A stretch of DNA of 64,000 bases from Maribacter halichondriae (GTDB lineage: Bacteria; Bacteroidota; Bacteroidia; Flavobacteriales; Flavobacteriaceae). The stretch is taken from positions 4,158,001 through 4,222,000 of the forward strand of contig NZ_CP107030.1 of the NCBI RefSeq assembly GCF_027474825.1, given 5' to 3'. Positions 34,464 to 42,470 of this stretch are shown one piece after another (position 1 is the first letter of the stretch; each line of letters starts with the position of its first letter). A model generated the notes under the pieces. That model saw only the letters and a program-made list of their open reading frames with translations. It made no database searches and had not been told where the DNA came from. Made by a program: the position numbers and the translations under genes.

Positions 34464-35321
34464 ATGAAAAAGGTAAAAATAGTCGGCGTTCCTGAGCATT
34501 TCAATCTGCCTTGGCATATGGCCATCGAAGAAGGAGCTTTTGAAGAACGTGGAATCGATTTGCAATGGAAAGATATTCCGGAAGGCACGGGAAAAATGTG
34601 CCAGATGCTTATGGATAACGAGACCGATCTCGCCATTATTCTTACCGAGGGCATTGTCAAGAGTATTACAGAGGGTAATCCTGTGAAAATTATTCAGGAA
34701 TATATTGCCACTCCACTACAATGGGGCATACATGTTGGGGCAAAAAGCAATTTTAAATCCATTCCCGATTTGGAAAACGCCACGGCGGCCATTAGTCGCT
34801 TTGGAAGCGGAAGCCATCTTATGGCCTATGTCAATGCCCAGAACCAAGGATGGAATACCGAGCATCTTGAGTTTAAAGTCATTAATAACCTAAAAGGGGC
34901 TGTCGAAGCCTTGACAAAAGGCGAGGCCGATTACTTTATGTGGGAACACTTTACGACCAAACCTTTGGTCGATAAGGGCGTTTTTAGAAGACTGGATGAC
35001 TGCCCTACCCCATGGCCTTGTTTCGTAATTGCCGGTACTGATAGTTTTTTAGCGGAACACAAGGGAATTTTAGACCATATTCTCGAAGTCATTAATGGTT
35101 ATACTTCGGAGTTCAAACAAATACCTAGTATTGATAGAACTTTGGCCAATCGCTATGGTCAACGGTTGGTCGATATTCAAGAATGGCTATCGTTGACGCG
35201 CTGGAGCCAAGAAAGATTAGATCCACAAATACTGAATTTGGTGCAGGAGACACTGCTGGACCCTGCATTGATTAAGAAAAAGTTAAATCCTGAAGAAATT
35301 TTAGCATCTTTTGACAAATAA
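34464..35321 (+). CDS. substrate-binding (SsuA/THI5-like) protein without signal peptide
   Basis: 285 residues of periplasmic-binding-protein type II fold: 'VPEHFNLPWHMAIEEGAFEERGIDLQWKDIPEGTGKMCQMLMDNETDLAIILTEGIVKSI', then 'SRFGSGSHLMAYVNAQNQGW' and 'AVEALTKGEADYFMWEHFTTKPLVDKGVFRRLD'. It begins MKKVKIVGVPEHF with no export signal and no ABC transporter genes nearby. A cytosolic role (sensor, chaperone of a ligand, or an enzyme like THI5/MqnA-type proteins) is more likely than uptake. Ligand unknown. Confidence 0.75.
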   Translation: MKKVKIVGVPEHFNLPWHMAIEEGAFEERGIDLQWKDIPEGTGKMCQMLMDNETDLAIILTEGIVKSITEGNPVKIIQEYIATPLQWGIHVGAKSNFKSIPDLENATAAISRFGSGSHLMAYVNAQNQGWNTEHLEFKVINNLKGAVEALTKGEADYFMWEHFTTKPLVDKGVFRRLDDCPTPWPCFVIAGTDSFLAEHKGILDHILEVINGYTSEFKQIPSIDRTLANRYGQRLVDIQEWLSLTRWSQERLDPQILNLVQETLLDPALIKKKLNPEEILASFDK

Positions 35322-35397
35322 AGTATTTCGTAGGTCTACCCTATGCATCAAAAATGAGTTTCAGCTAATATTAGCGAGGTATTCGTGTGGTAAGAAA

Positions 35398-36063
35398 CTA
35401 CCATTGAATGGGCGTTCGCCCTTGGTTTTTTAAAAATGTATTTGCTCGGCTAAAATGCTTGTTGCCGAACCAAAACCCTCGATTGGCACTGAGAGGCGAA
35501 GGGTGGCCTGAGGTCAATATATGGTGTTTGGTTTTATCGATCAATACGGACTTCTTCTTGGCAAATCCGCCCCATAGCAGGAATATAAGACCCTTCTTTT
35601 CCTCTGAAAGTTTGTGGATCACGGCATCGGTAAAAGTTTCCCAGCCTTTGTTTTGATGGCTTCCGGCTTGGTGTGCGCGAACAGTCAACGTAGCATTCAA
35701 TAAAAGTACGCCTTGATCAGCCCAACGTTCCAAATTGCCGCTTTTGGGGTATGGCACCCCTAAGTCCGTCTCAATTTCCTTAAAAATATTGATTAATGAA
35801 GGTGGATGCGGAATTCCTTCTTTGACGGAAAAACAAAGTCCGTTGGCCTGATTTGGGCCATGATATGGATCTTGCCCTATAATGACTATTTGTGTTTTAT
35901 CGAAAGGTGAATGGTCGAAGGCCGAAAAGATATCCTTACCTTTTGGATAGCAGGTGTATTGTTTGTATTCGGTCTTAACAAAATCTGCTAAATCTTTGAA
36001 GTATGGTTTTTCAAATTCCAATATCAATTGAGATTTCCAACTTTGATCAATGTTTACTTGCAT
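35398..36063 (-). CDS. ung: uracil-DNA glycosylase, family 1
   Basis: 221 residues with the catalytic water-activating loop IIGQDPYHGPNQANGLCFSV (Asp65), 'LLNATLTVRAHQAGSHQNKGWETFTDAVI', and the DNA-intercalating/His loop 'TSGHPSPLSANRGFWFGNKHF'. It removes uracil from DNA in base-excision repair. Length and motifs are standard for Ung. It is a single gene on the minus strand, convergent with the binding-protein gene. Confidence 0.95.
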   Translation of the reverse strand: MQVNIDQSWKSQLILEFEKPYFKDLADFVKTEYKQYTCYPKGKDIFSAFDHSPFDKTQIVIIGQDPYHGPNQANGLCFSVKEGIPHPPSLINIFKEIETDLGVPYPKSGNLERWADQGVLLLNATLTVRAHQAGSHQNKGWETFTDAVIHKLSEEKKGLIFLLWGGFAKKKSVLIDKTKHHILTSGHPSPLSANRGFWFGNKHFSRANTFLKNQGRTPIQW

Positions 36064-36251
36064 TTTAACTCAATTCAAAAACTATGTAAGAATTCCAAAA
36101 ATAAGGGATTGTCACGTTGACCAACAATAATCTAAGTGATATTTCTCGCAAATTGTGTGATTCCGAAGAATTAGGATTATTTTTTTAATTCATAATTTTT
36201 GCAAGAAATAATCCATCGGAAGCTGATAGAATTATACACTTGCTAAGTACA

Positions 36252-36367
36252 AAATAAGCTTTTGGGCTTATAATCCTACTTTATAAGCTTTAAGACTTAT
36301 AACCATCTATTATAAGCTTTAAGACTTATAATCATGCATTATAAGCTTTTAAGCTTATATTTTTATA
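36252..36367. repeat. four 29-bp tandem palindromic repeats upstream of satD
   Basis: Units start at 36252, 36281, 36310 and 36339, exactly 29 bp apart. Each opens with TTATAAGCTTT-like sequence and closes with CTTATAA, so each is a palindrome of about 22 bp; units 2 and 3 are identical over those 22 bases. Spacers of about 7 bp differ. The last unit runs into the promoter box at 36366. This is an operator or iteron-type array, not CRISPR (spacers too short, repeats palindromic throughout). Confidence 0.9.
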
Positions 36368-36373
36368 TATTTG
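36366..36373 (+). promoter_or_regulatory. -7 box for satD-like gene
   Basis: TATATTTG matches TAnnTTTG 21 bases before the ATG at 36395. The fourth 29-bp palindromic unit occupies the -10 to -35 side, so a protein bound there would control the promoter directly. Confidence 0.55.
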
Positions 36374-36394
36374 TATCCAACATTCCTAAAAAAT

Positions 36395-37078
36395 ATGAAC
36401 AAAGCTGTTATTTCAGGTGATATTGTAGCCTTTACAAGTTTGTCAAAGAGCAACAAAGAGTTGGCAGAAAGTCATATAAAACTACTTTTGCAAGAGCTTG
36501 GCACTAGGTACGATTGCTATGCCAGATTGGTCAAGGGCGATTATATCGAATGTGTTGTGCCAAATCCGCAAGATGCCCTGACCATTGCCCTATTGATAAA
36601 AACCAAGATAAAGTCGATTCCGATTACCTCTGAAAAGAACGGGGACAACAGAGTCCAGTACTTCGAAAACTATGGTATCCGTCTTGCCATTGGTTATGGT
36701 ACCCTGCAACGTTTTGACACCGAAAAAGGAATCATCGATGGCGAAGCAATCTACATGTCTGGGCGAAAAATCAACGAAGAAGATACGCATACGATGGACC
36801 GTATCAGTATAAAGAACACGTTGTTCTTCGTCTCTAGGGATGAGTCGTTAAATAATAGTTTAGAGTCTATGTTGCTTCTTCTCGACTTTGTAATGAACAA
36901 GGCAACCGCTAGGCAATCGGAGGTACTGTATTACAAATTATTGAGCAATAACGAAGAGACTATCGCCAAAAAAATGGGCATTTCGCAACCAGCGGTCAAT
37001 CAGCACTCGAATAGCGCAGGTTGGAACGCCATTGAAAAAGCCGTTCAATACTTCCACGAAACCCTTAAAAACCGTTAA
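36395..37078 (+). CDS. SatD family protein with C-terminal HTH
   Basis: 227 residues from the ATG at 36395 (an upstream TTG would add eight residues, but the promoter box overlaps it). The SatD-like N-part is 'NKAVISGDIVAFTSLSKSNKELAESHIKLLLQELG', with 'YDCYARLVKGDYIECVVPNPQDALTIALLIKTKI' next. The C-terminal ~60 residues form an HTH: 'TARQSEVLYYKLLSNNEETIAKKMGISQPAVNQHSNSAGWNAIEKAVQYF'. It probably binds the four 29-bp palindromes in front of it and represses or activates itself. The DUF3307 membrane protein gene begins immediately after its stop. Confidence 0.85.
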   Translation: MNKAVISGDIVAFTSLSKSNKELAESHIKLLLQELGTRYDCYARLVKGDYIECVVPNPQDALTIALLIKTKIKSIPITSEKNGDNRVQYFENYGIRLAIGYGTLQRFDTEKGIIDGEAIYMSGRKINEEDTHTMDRISIKNTLFFVSRDESLNNSLESMLLLLDFVMNKATARQSEVLYYKLLSNNEETIAKKMGISQPAVNQHSNSAGWNAIEKAVQYFHETLKNR

Positions 37079-37810
37079 ATGGATAGCTACCAACTTGTAC
37101 TACTACAATTTCTGGCCCACTTGCTTACGGATTATACTTTTCAGACCGACAAAAGTGCCGCCAGCAAGAATAAAAAAGGTTTTAGAAGCAAATACCTTAA
37201 ATGGCATGTATTAATCATGTTCGTGACCTCTTGGGTACTTTCCTTTCAACCCACCTTTGTTTTAGGAGCGCTCACAATTGCCGGCACCCATTGGGTTATT
37301 GACGGCATAAAACCACAGCTTAACCAAAACAAATATTTGGGTCGCCATGCTTTTTTTATCGACCAAGGCTTGCATTTGTCAATAATTGGACTCATAGTAT
37401 ATTTTTATAATTCTTATTTTCAATTAGATACGTTATTTAACATACAGTTTAACTCTAAATATTTGATTTTGATTATTGCCTACCTTTTTTGTGGAAAACC
37501 TGCCAATATTCTTATCAAGGAAATTTTCAAGGCATCAAGAATAAAGTTCCAGGGTATGAACAAAGAAGAACTGCCTAACGCTGGAAGACTCATCGGCATA
37601 ATCGAAAGATGGCTAGTACTCACATTTATACTAATCAATCAATTCAGTGCCGTAGGCTTTTTGATTGCCGCAAAATCGATTTTAAGGTACAGGGATGGCG
37701 AGAAAATTTTCAGCAAGACCGAATATGTGCTTATAGGTACCTTGTTGAGTTTCGGAATTGCAATCGGAGTGGGCATTTTGATAGGCTGGTCCATATCGCC
37801 CGATAATTGA
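37079..37810 (+). CDS. DUF3307 integral membrane protein
   Basis: 243 residues with about six membrane segments. DUF3307 hallmarks are 'LLQFLAHLLTDYTFQTDKSAASKNKKGFRSKYLKWHVLIMFVTSWVLSF' and 'AGTHWVIDGIKPQLNQ', including the conserved HLLTDY and HWVIDG acidic/histidine residues. It starts directly after the SatD stop codon with no gap, so the pair is an operon. SatD-DUF3307 pairs recur across bacteria; the role is unknown, and a regulated membrane function is implied. Confidence 0.88.
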   Translation: MDSYQLVLLQFLAHLLTDYTFQTDKSAASKNKKGFRSKYLKWHVLIMFVTSWVLSFQPTFVLGALTIAGTHWVIDGIKPQLNQNKYLGRHAFFIDQGLHLSIIGLIVYFYNSYFQLDTLFNIQFNSKYLILIIAYLFCGKPANILIKEIFKASRIKFQGMNKEELPNAGRLIGIIERWLVLTFILINQFSAVGFLIAAKSILRYRDGEKIFSKTEYVLIGTLLSFGIAIGVGILIGWSISPDN

Positions 37811-37835
37811 GAAAACGGCTCAATGTCCCCAACTA

Positions 37836-38900
37836 CTATTCAAATTGAAGATAGGCCAATTGACTTTTTAAAAGCTTCTTGTCGTCAATGCGCTTTTTTA
37901 ATATGTCGATATATTCTAGATCTTCTCCATTGTTGTCATATTCATAGGCTTTCGATGCCCAAGACAACGCTTCCTCCAAGTTATCGACTCTTTCACTAAG
38001 CACCGCCAAGTTATGGCAACTTCTTCGGCGTATTTTTGCATCTTGATGCTCTACGTCCAATTCCAATACTTTCTTGGCGCCTGACCAATCCTCATTTTCG
38101 GCCAGTTCATTGGCCAAAACAAGATTGTCCGTACCCTTTATGTAATATTCCCTAGAAACACTATTCTTGAAAGGCAACAACCGCTGTCCGTATTGACTTC
38201 CGTTCGTTCGACTTTGTTGCATTAAGGTTTCTTTTCTATCTCCAATGGCCTGATATGCAGCTAAGGCATCTTTGCCCTTGCCAGTAGATGTGATTTGGTC
38301 ATTGAAAACAATCTCATCGATGACCTGTCTATTTTGCGGATAATATATGCGCCATCCATTCTCTATCAAAGTTTCAAGGGTAATCTCTTGCGCCTTTACC
38401 TTAACCTGGTCTCGAATCAGATTTCGGTCCAACATCGATGTCTTTTTAACCGATACCTTGGTGTCGGTTTCATAGAAAGCCATTGCAAAAACTGCATCAA
38501 CGTTATTTTTCGTGCACAAAGACTCGATATTCGACCAAGGAATGCCACTTGAATTCGACCCAAAATCAGAGGTTTCACCTGACCCCTGTTCCAACATTTT
38601 TACTTCCTCAAAACGATTGTCTTTTAACAATTCATCGAAGAGGCCATTTATAGCGGCATCCTTACCCTTTTTGGTCAACCACTTCTCTTGGGCTAGGACC
38701 AAACGGTTCATACCGTTCGTTTCACCTTCCATATCCGTTGTGGATTCGGCATTGGCAATTACGCCTATTCTCTTAATCTGATTGGAAAGCTCAACAGGCG
38801 AAGGTTCCGTTGTATGAAGTACGATCTGCTTCGTAGTTCCACAACTGGTGAACAATATTATAACGGCAAATACAGTCAAATAAAAGCCATGCTTTTTCAT
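37836..38900 (-). CDS. DUF6340-like lipoprotein with TPR-type tail
   Basis: 354 residues from the ATG at 38900, chosen over one nine codons upstream because it gives a compact signal (MKKHGFYLTVFAVIILFTSC, Cys ~20). The middle domain 'SNQIKRIGVIANAEST', 'AINGLFDELLKDNRFEEVKML' and 'NNVDAVFAMAFYETDTKV' resembles DUF6340 lipoproteins. The last ~110 residues are TPR-like helices (LVLANELAENEDWSGAKKVLELDVEHQDAKIRRRSCHNLAVLSE). Envelope location; function unknown. Confidence 0.7.
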   Translation of the reverse strand: MKKHGFYLTVFAVIILFTSCGTTKQIVLHTTEPSPVELSNQIKRIGVIANAESTTDMEGETNGMNRLVLAQEKWLTKKGKDAAINGLFDELLKDNRFEEVKMLEQGSGETSDFGSNSSGIPWSNIESLCTKNNVDAVFAMAFYETDTKVSVKKTSMLDRNLIRDQVKVKAQEITLETLIENGWRIYYPQNRQVIDEIVFNDQITSTGKGKDALAAYQAIGDRKETLMQQSRTNGSQYGQRLLPFKNSVSREYYIKGTDNLVLANELAENEDWSGAKKVLELDVEHQDAKIRRRSCHNLAVLSERVDNLEEALSWASKAYEYDNNGEDLEYIDILKKRIDDKKLLKSQLAYLQFE

Positions 38901-39211
38901 GATAGATAGGTTAAGTCTATTTACCAAAACATTTTTAAGGCCAATTTATTGCGTTAAGGCGTTATTACATAACACTTTAAACCAATTTTATTTAAGGGGG
39001 TGATTCCGTAATGAATAAGTTCGAGAAATCGGTATAATTAATGCAAAAGTTAGTTCATAGACCTCTTGAAAACCAGAGATTTTTCAGCTAACTTCGTTAT
39101 CATGCGCTATAAGGAATTGAAACTCCTCCTACCTCAACGATAGCGAAACCTCTTAAATCCAAGTATTTTCCCTACCAATCCATACCTTTGCCATCGGTTT
39201 TATATTTATAG
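38901..39211. other. divergent intergenic region
   Basis: 311 bp between the DUF6340-like gene and mutS2. It contains the mutS2 -7 box at 39183-39190 and a loose 7-bp inverted repeat (AAGTTAG/CTAACTT near 39052-39097) that was not judged significant. No gene seen. Confidence 0.5.
39183..39190 (+). promoter_or_regulatory. -7 box for mutS2
   Basis: TACCTTTG, 21 bases before the ATG at 39212. Confidence 0.5.
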
Positions 39212-41377
39212 ATGGGCAAAATACACCAAAAGACACTTCAAGACCTTGAATTTCCTACCGTATTGCAGCAACTTATGGCACGTTGTAATACCGATTTGGG
39301 AAAGGAGCGTGTTTTTGACATTGCCCCGCTTTCAGACTCCGAATCCATTTTACAGGCATTGGGCCAAACGGCCGAATACCTATCTTCCCTAATAAGTGAA
39401 AACCGTATTCCCAATCATGGTTTCGATTCCATTGGCGGAGATTTAAAATTGCTTAGAATCGAGAATACCACTTTGGAAATTAGTGGATTCAAAAGAATCG
39501 CCTCGATTTGTAATACAGTTACCACCCACAAAAAGTTCTTTAAAAAATTCAAGGAATACTATCCGTTGCTCTTTTCGGCTTCCGATGAAATTGAAACGAA
39601 CACTGAAATTCCCAAACAAATCGATGCCGTAATCGACCGCTTTGGGGAAGTCAAGGATAAGGCCTCCGACTCCCTTTTTCAAATCAGAAGGCAAATGAAC
39701 CAGGTGAAGGGAAAAATCGGTCAAAGCTTTGCTTCGGCCTTGAACACCTACCATGGCTCGGATTATTTGGACGATATACGGGAGTCTGTTGTCGAGAACC
39801 GTCGGGTTTTGGCCGTAAAGGCGATGTACCGTAGAAAAGTAAAAGGCTCCGTCATGGGTACTTCGAAAACCGGAAGTATCGTTTATATCGAACCCGAAGT
39901 GACCTTAAAATATAGTAGGGAACTTAATAATTTAGAATTCGATGAAAGGGATGAGATACAGCGTATTTTAAACGAACTAACGGCAAACATAAGGCCTTAC
40001 GGCTCTCTTTTGTCCAATTTTCAGGAGTTTCTAACCCGTATCGACATTACGGCAGCAAAGGCGAAATATGCTTCGGACACCAATTCGTTGCTTCCTGAAA
40101 TCAATACAGAGAAGCGGTTGTACCTTCGGGATGCGTACCACCCGTTGCTGTATCTGAGTAATAAATTAAAAAAGGCGAAGACCTATCCGCAGACCATAGA
40201 ATTGCATCCCGAAAACAGCATTATCGTAATCTCCGGGCCGAATGCAGGAGGAAAAAGTATCACCCTTAAGACCATTGGTTTGCTTCAGGTGATGCTGCAA
40301 TCAGGACTTCTAATTCCCGTTCATGAAAGAAGTTCGGTTTGTTTATTTGACACTATTTTGACCGATATTGGTGATAATCAGTCCATCGAAAACCATCTGA
40401 GCACTTACAGCTACCGTTTAAAGAACATGAACAGTTTCTTGCGAAAATGTAATGAGGACACCCTATTCCTAATTGATGAATTCGGCACTGGAAGCGACCC
40501 AGAACTCGGAGGTGCCTTGGCCGAAGCTTTTTTGGAAGTCTTTTATGAGCGCGGTGCCTACGGTGTCATTACCACCCATTACGCAAATCTAAAAGCCTTG
40601 GCCGACGAGTTGCCCCATACCACGAATGCGAACATGCTTTTTGACGCCAAGAGTCTTGAACCCACCTTCCAATTGATGTTGGGCGAAGCAGGTAGTTCCT
40701 TCACGTTTGAGGTAGCGCAAAAAAACGGAATCCCCTACTCCCTTATCAACAAAGCAAAGAAGAAGATAGAGCGCGGCAAAGTCCGTTTTGATGCCACCAT
40801 AGCCAAACTACAAAAAGAACGCAGCAAAATGGCTAAAACAGGCTCCAGATTGCAAGAAGAGGAGTCCAAAGCCAGGGAAGAAGCCGCACGTTTGGAGAAA
40901 TTGAACGCCAAGGTCAAATCAAAGCTTGAGAACTATCAAGAACTGTATGATCATGACCAACGCATGATCCAATTGGGAAACAAAATCGATAAAGCGGCCG
41001 CAAAGTACTTTCAGGATAATAAAAAACGGATTTTGGTCTCCGAACTCATTCGGATCGTGGAGACCGAAAACAGCAAGCGTAAAAAGAAAACGGCCAATCA
41101 AGCCAAGGCCGAACGTGCTAAAAAGGCACAGGTAGTACAAGAGGTACAAAAAGAGGTCCAAGTTATTCGTGAGAAGAAAAAAGTGGAAAAGAAAAAGGCC
41201 ATTATCAAGGAAAAGAACAAACCACGTCCGATTTTTAAGGTCGGTGATCGGGTTCGCATGCATGATGGTAAGGCCGTAGGAAGTATCGATAGCTTGGAAA
41301 AGAACAAGGCCATTGTGAATTACGGTATGTTTACGACCAATGTGAGTGTGGACCAACTAGAACTAGTAAAGAGTTAA
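39212..41377 (+). CDS. mutS2: MutS2-type ATPase without Smr domain
   Basis: 721 residues. The core/clamp region (KTLQDLEFPTVLQQLMARC onward) leads to the ATPase: Walker A ISGPNAGGKSITLKTIGLLQVML, signature FDTILTDIGDNQSIENHLSTYSYRL, Walker B TLFLIDEFGTGSDP. A long charged coiled coil and a KOW-like end (FKVGDRVRMHDGKAVGSIDSLEKNKAIVNYGMFTTNVSVDQLELVKS) follow. The C-terminal Smr nuclease domain of Bacillus-type MutS2 is absent, as in many Bacteroidota. Likely roles are recombination control or collided-ribosome splitting rather than mismatch repair. Confidence 0.93.
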   Translation: MGKIHQKTLQDLEFPTVLQQLMARCNTDLGKERVFDIAPLSDSESILQALGQTAEYLSSLISENRIPNHGFDSIGGDLKLLRIENTTLEISGFKRIASICNTVTTHKKFFKKFKEYYPLLFSASDEIETNTEIPKQIDAVIDRFGEVKDKASDSLFQIRRQMNQVKGKIGQSFASALNTYHGSDYLDDIRESVVENRRVLAVKAMYRRKVKGSVMGTSKTGSIVYIEPEVTLKYSRELNNLEFDERDEIQRILNELTANIRPYGSLLSNFQEFLTRIDITAAKAKYASDTNSLLPEINTEKRLYLRDAYHPLLYLSNKLKKAKTYPQTIELHPENSIIVISGPNAGGKSITLKTIGLLQVMLQSGLLIPVHERSSVCLFDTILTDIGDNQSIENHLSTYSYRLKNMNSFLRKCNEDTLFLIDEFGTGSDPELGGALAEAFLEVFYERGAYGVITTHYANLKALADELPHTTNANMLFDAKSLEPTFQLMLGEAGSSFTFEVAQKNGIPYSLINKAKKKIERGKVRFDATIAKLQKERSKMAKTGSRLQEEESKAREEAARLEKLNAKVKSKLENYQELYDHDQRMIQLGNKIDKAAAKYFQDNKKRILVSELIRIVETENSKRKKKTANQAKAERAKKAQVVQEVQKEVQVIREKKKVEKKKAIIKEKNKPRPIFKVGDRVRMHDGKAVGSIDSLEKNKAIVNYGMFTTNVSVDQLELVKS

Positions 41378-41387
41378 TCTACCAAAC

Positions 41388-42347
41388 ATGAAAAAGAAAA
41401 TACAAGTTAAATTTTTTATAGTGGGCATCATGCTCTCTATTTCCTGTAGTAGCGATGATAAGGTTGCCATACCACCCGCCGAAGATAATTTAAGTATCAA
41501 CGCTCAAGTCGATGAGTATCCAGTGGCAGGGGACGAGGTTGCCACGGTAAATTCAAAATTGACCGGTGAACTGATCTTTACCTTACTTGGTGTCTCGGTA
41601 GATAATGCCCTTGAAATAAATTCAGAATCAGGGGTTTTGACCGTGGTCAACGCTTTTGCCTATGATTATGAACGGAGCGCTGAAATAACCGGGGATGTGG
41701 TTGTCTCCAATGGGTCGGAGACCGAACTATGGTCTTTGATAGTGGCGATAAGGAACATCGATGATATTGAATATTGGCTTACCGATTCAAAAATAGCATA
41801 TCAATCGGCGAATTCTGGAAATTGGATTCCCGTTACCGAAGACGAATACCTTGAATTATCATTGCAAATGAGCGGTATCAGTAAATCGGGCACCACCGAT
41901 ATTTTGTATGAACAAGGCCTAAGCGCAGGAATTTATGAAACCTATAGTAGCGCTACTGTGGCGAACGACCTTTCTAGCCTTCCGGAAGACAGTTATGTTT
42001 TTGCCATTAAATACCTTGCCATCGGCAATCAAATAGCAGGCAACAAGGTAAAAGTCTCGGATAGTTCGGTAAACGAAGGGTTTACCGATTTGGGAAACGC
42101 TTTACCATCGCATAATGAGGGACAACACTATTTTGTTTTGAAAGGTGCTGGAAAATCGACCACGACAAGCCGCGGATTTTTAGGAATCTACTCGCAGAAC
42201 GGCTTATCTTATGATGTCGAAGGCAATGCACAGGGCACCCACTTTTTCGGTGAAGGCGATACGAATATGCTCGACGATGAATCAAATTCCGTGCAGCGTG
42301 TCTGCATCTACCAAGGCTTAAGTACCCCCATAAAGCAATGGGACTAA
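41388..42347 (+). CDS. cadherin-like/Ig-fold lipoprotein, function unknown
   Basis: 319 residues with a lipobox (VGIMLSISC, Cys ~20). The next ~100 residues resemble a cadherin-type repeat ('NSKLTGELIFTLLGVSVDNALEINSESGVLTVVNAFAYDYERSAEITGDVVVSNG'). The C-terminal half, with 'NEGQHYFVLKGAGKSTTTSRGFLGIYSQ', is not recognised. It follows mutS2 by 10 bp and is convergent with the CDC-like toxin gene. Probably surface-exposed. Confidence 0.65.
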   Translation: MKKKIQVKFFIVGIMLSISCSSDDKVAIPPAEDNLSINAQVDEYPVAGDEVATVNSKLTGELIFTLLGVSVDNALEINSESGVLTVVNAFAYDYERSAEITGDVVVSNGSETELWSLIVAIRNIDDIEYWLTDSKIAYQSANSGNWIPVTEDEYLELSLQMSGISKSGTTDILYEQGLSAGIYETYSSATVANDLSSLPEDSYVFAIKYLAIGNQIAGNKVKVSDSSVNEGFTDLGNALPSHNEGQHYFVLKGAGKSTTTSRGFLGIYSQNGLSYDVEGNAQGTHFFGEGDTNMLDDESNSVQRVCIYQGLSTPIKQWD

Positions 42348-42470
42348 AAGTCCATAAACCACTGTAAAAACAACAGCCGATACCCAAGTTGTTGAATCGC
42401 AACTTTAGATACCGACTGTGCAAACTTCAAATAAAATTCCCCCGATTTTTATTTAAAGAAATTAACTTTT

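Noticed and set aside
36252..36367. Short regularly spaced repeats considered as a CRISPR array
   Set aside because: Spacers are only about 7 bp, each unit is fully palindromic, there are no cas genes, and the array abuts a promoter; an operator array fits better.
40919..41356. 145-codon minus-strand ORF
   Set aside because: Antisense to the mutS2 3' end; hydrophobic only because it mirrors the Lys/Glu-rich coiled coil.
42385..42406. AAGTTG/CAACTT hairpin after the cadherin-like gene
   Set aside because: Short stem with an 8-nt loop and no U-tract; too weak to call.
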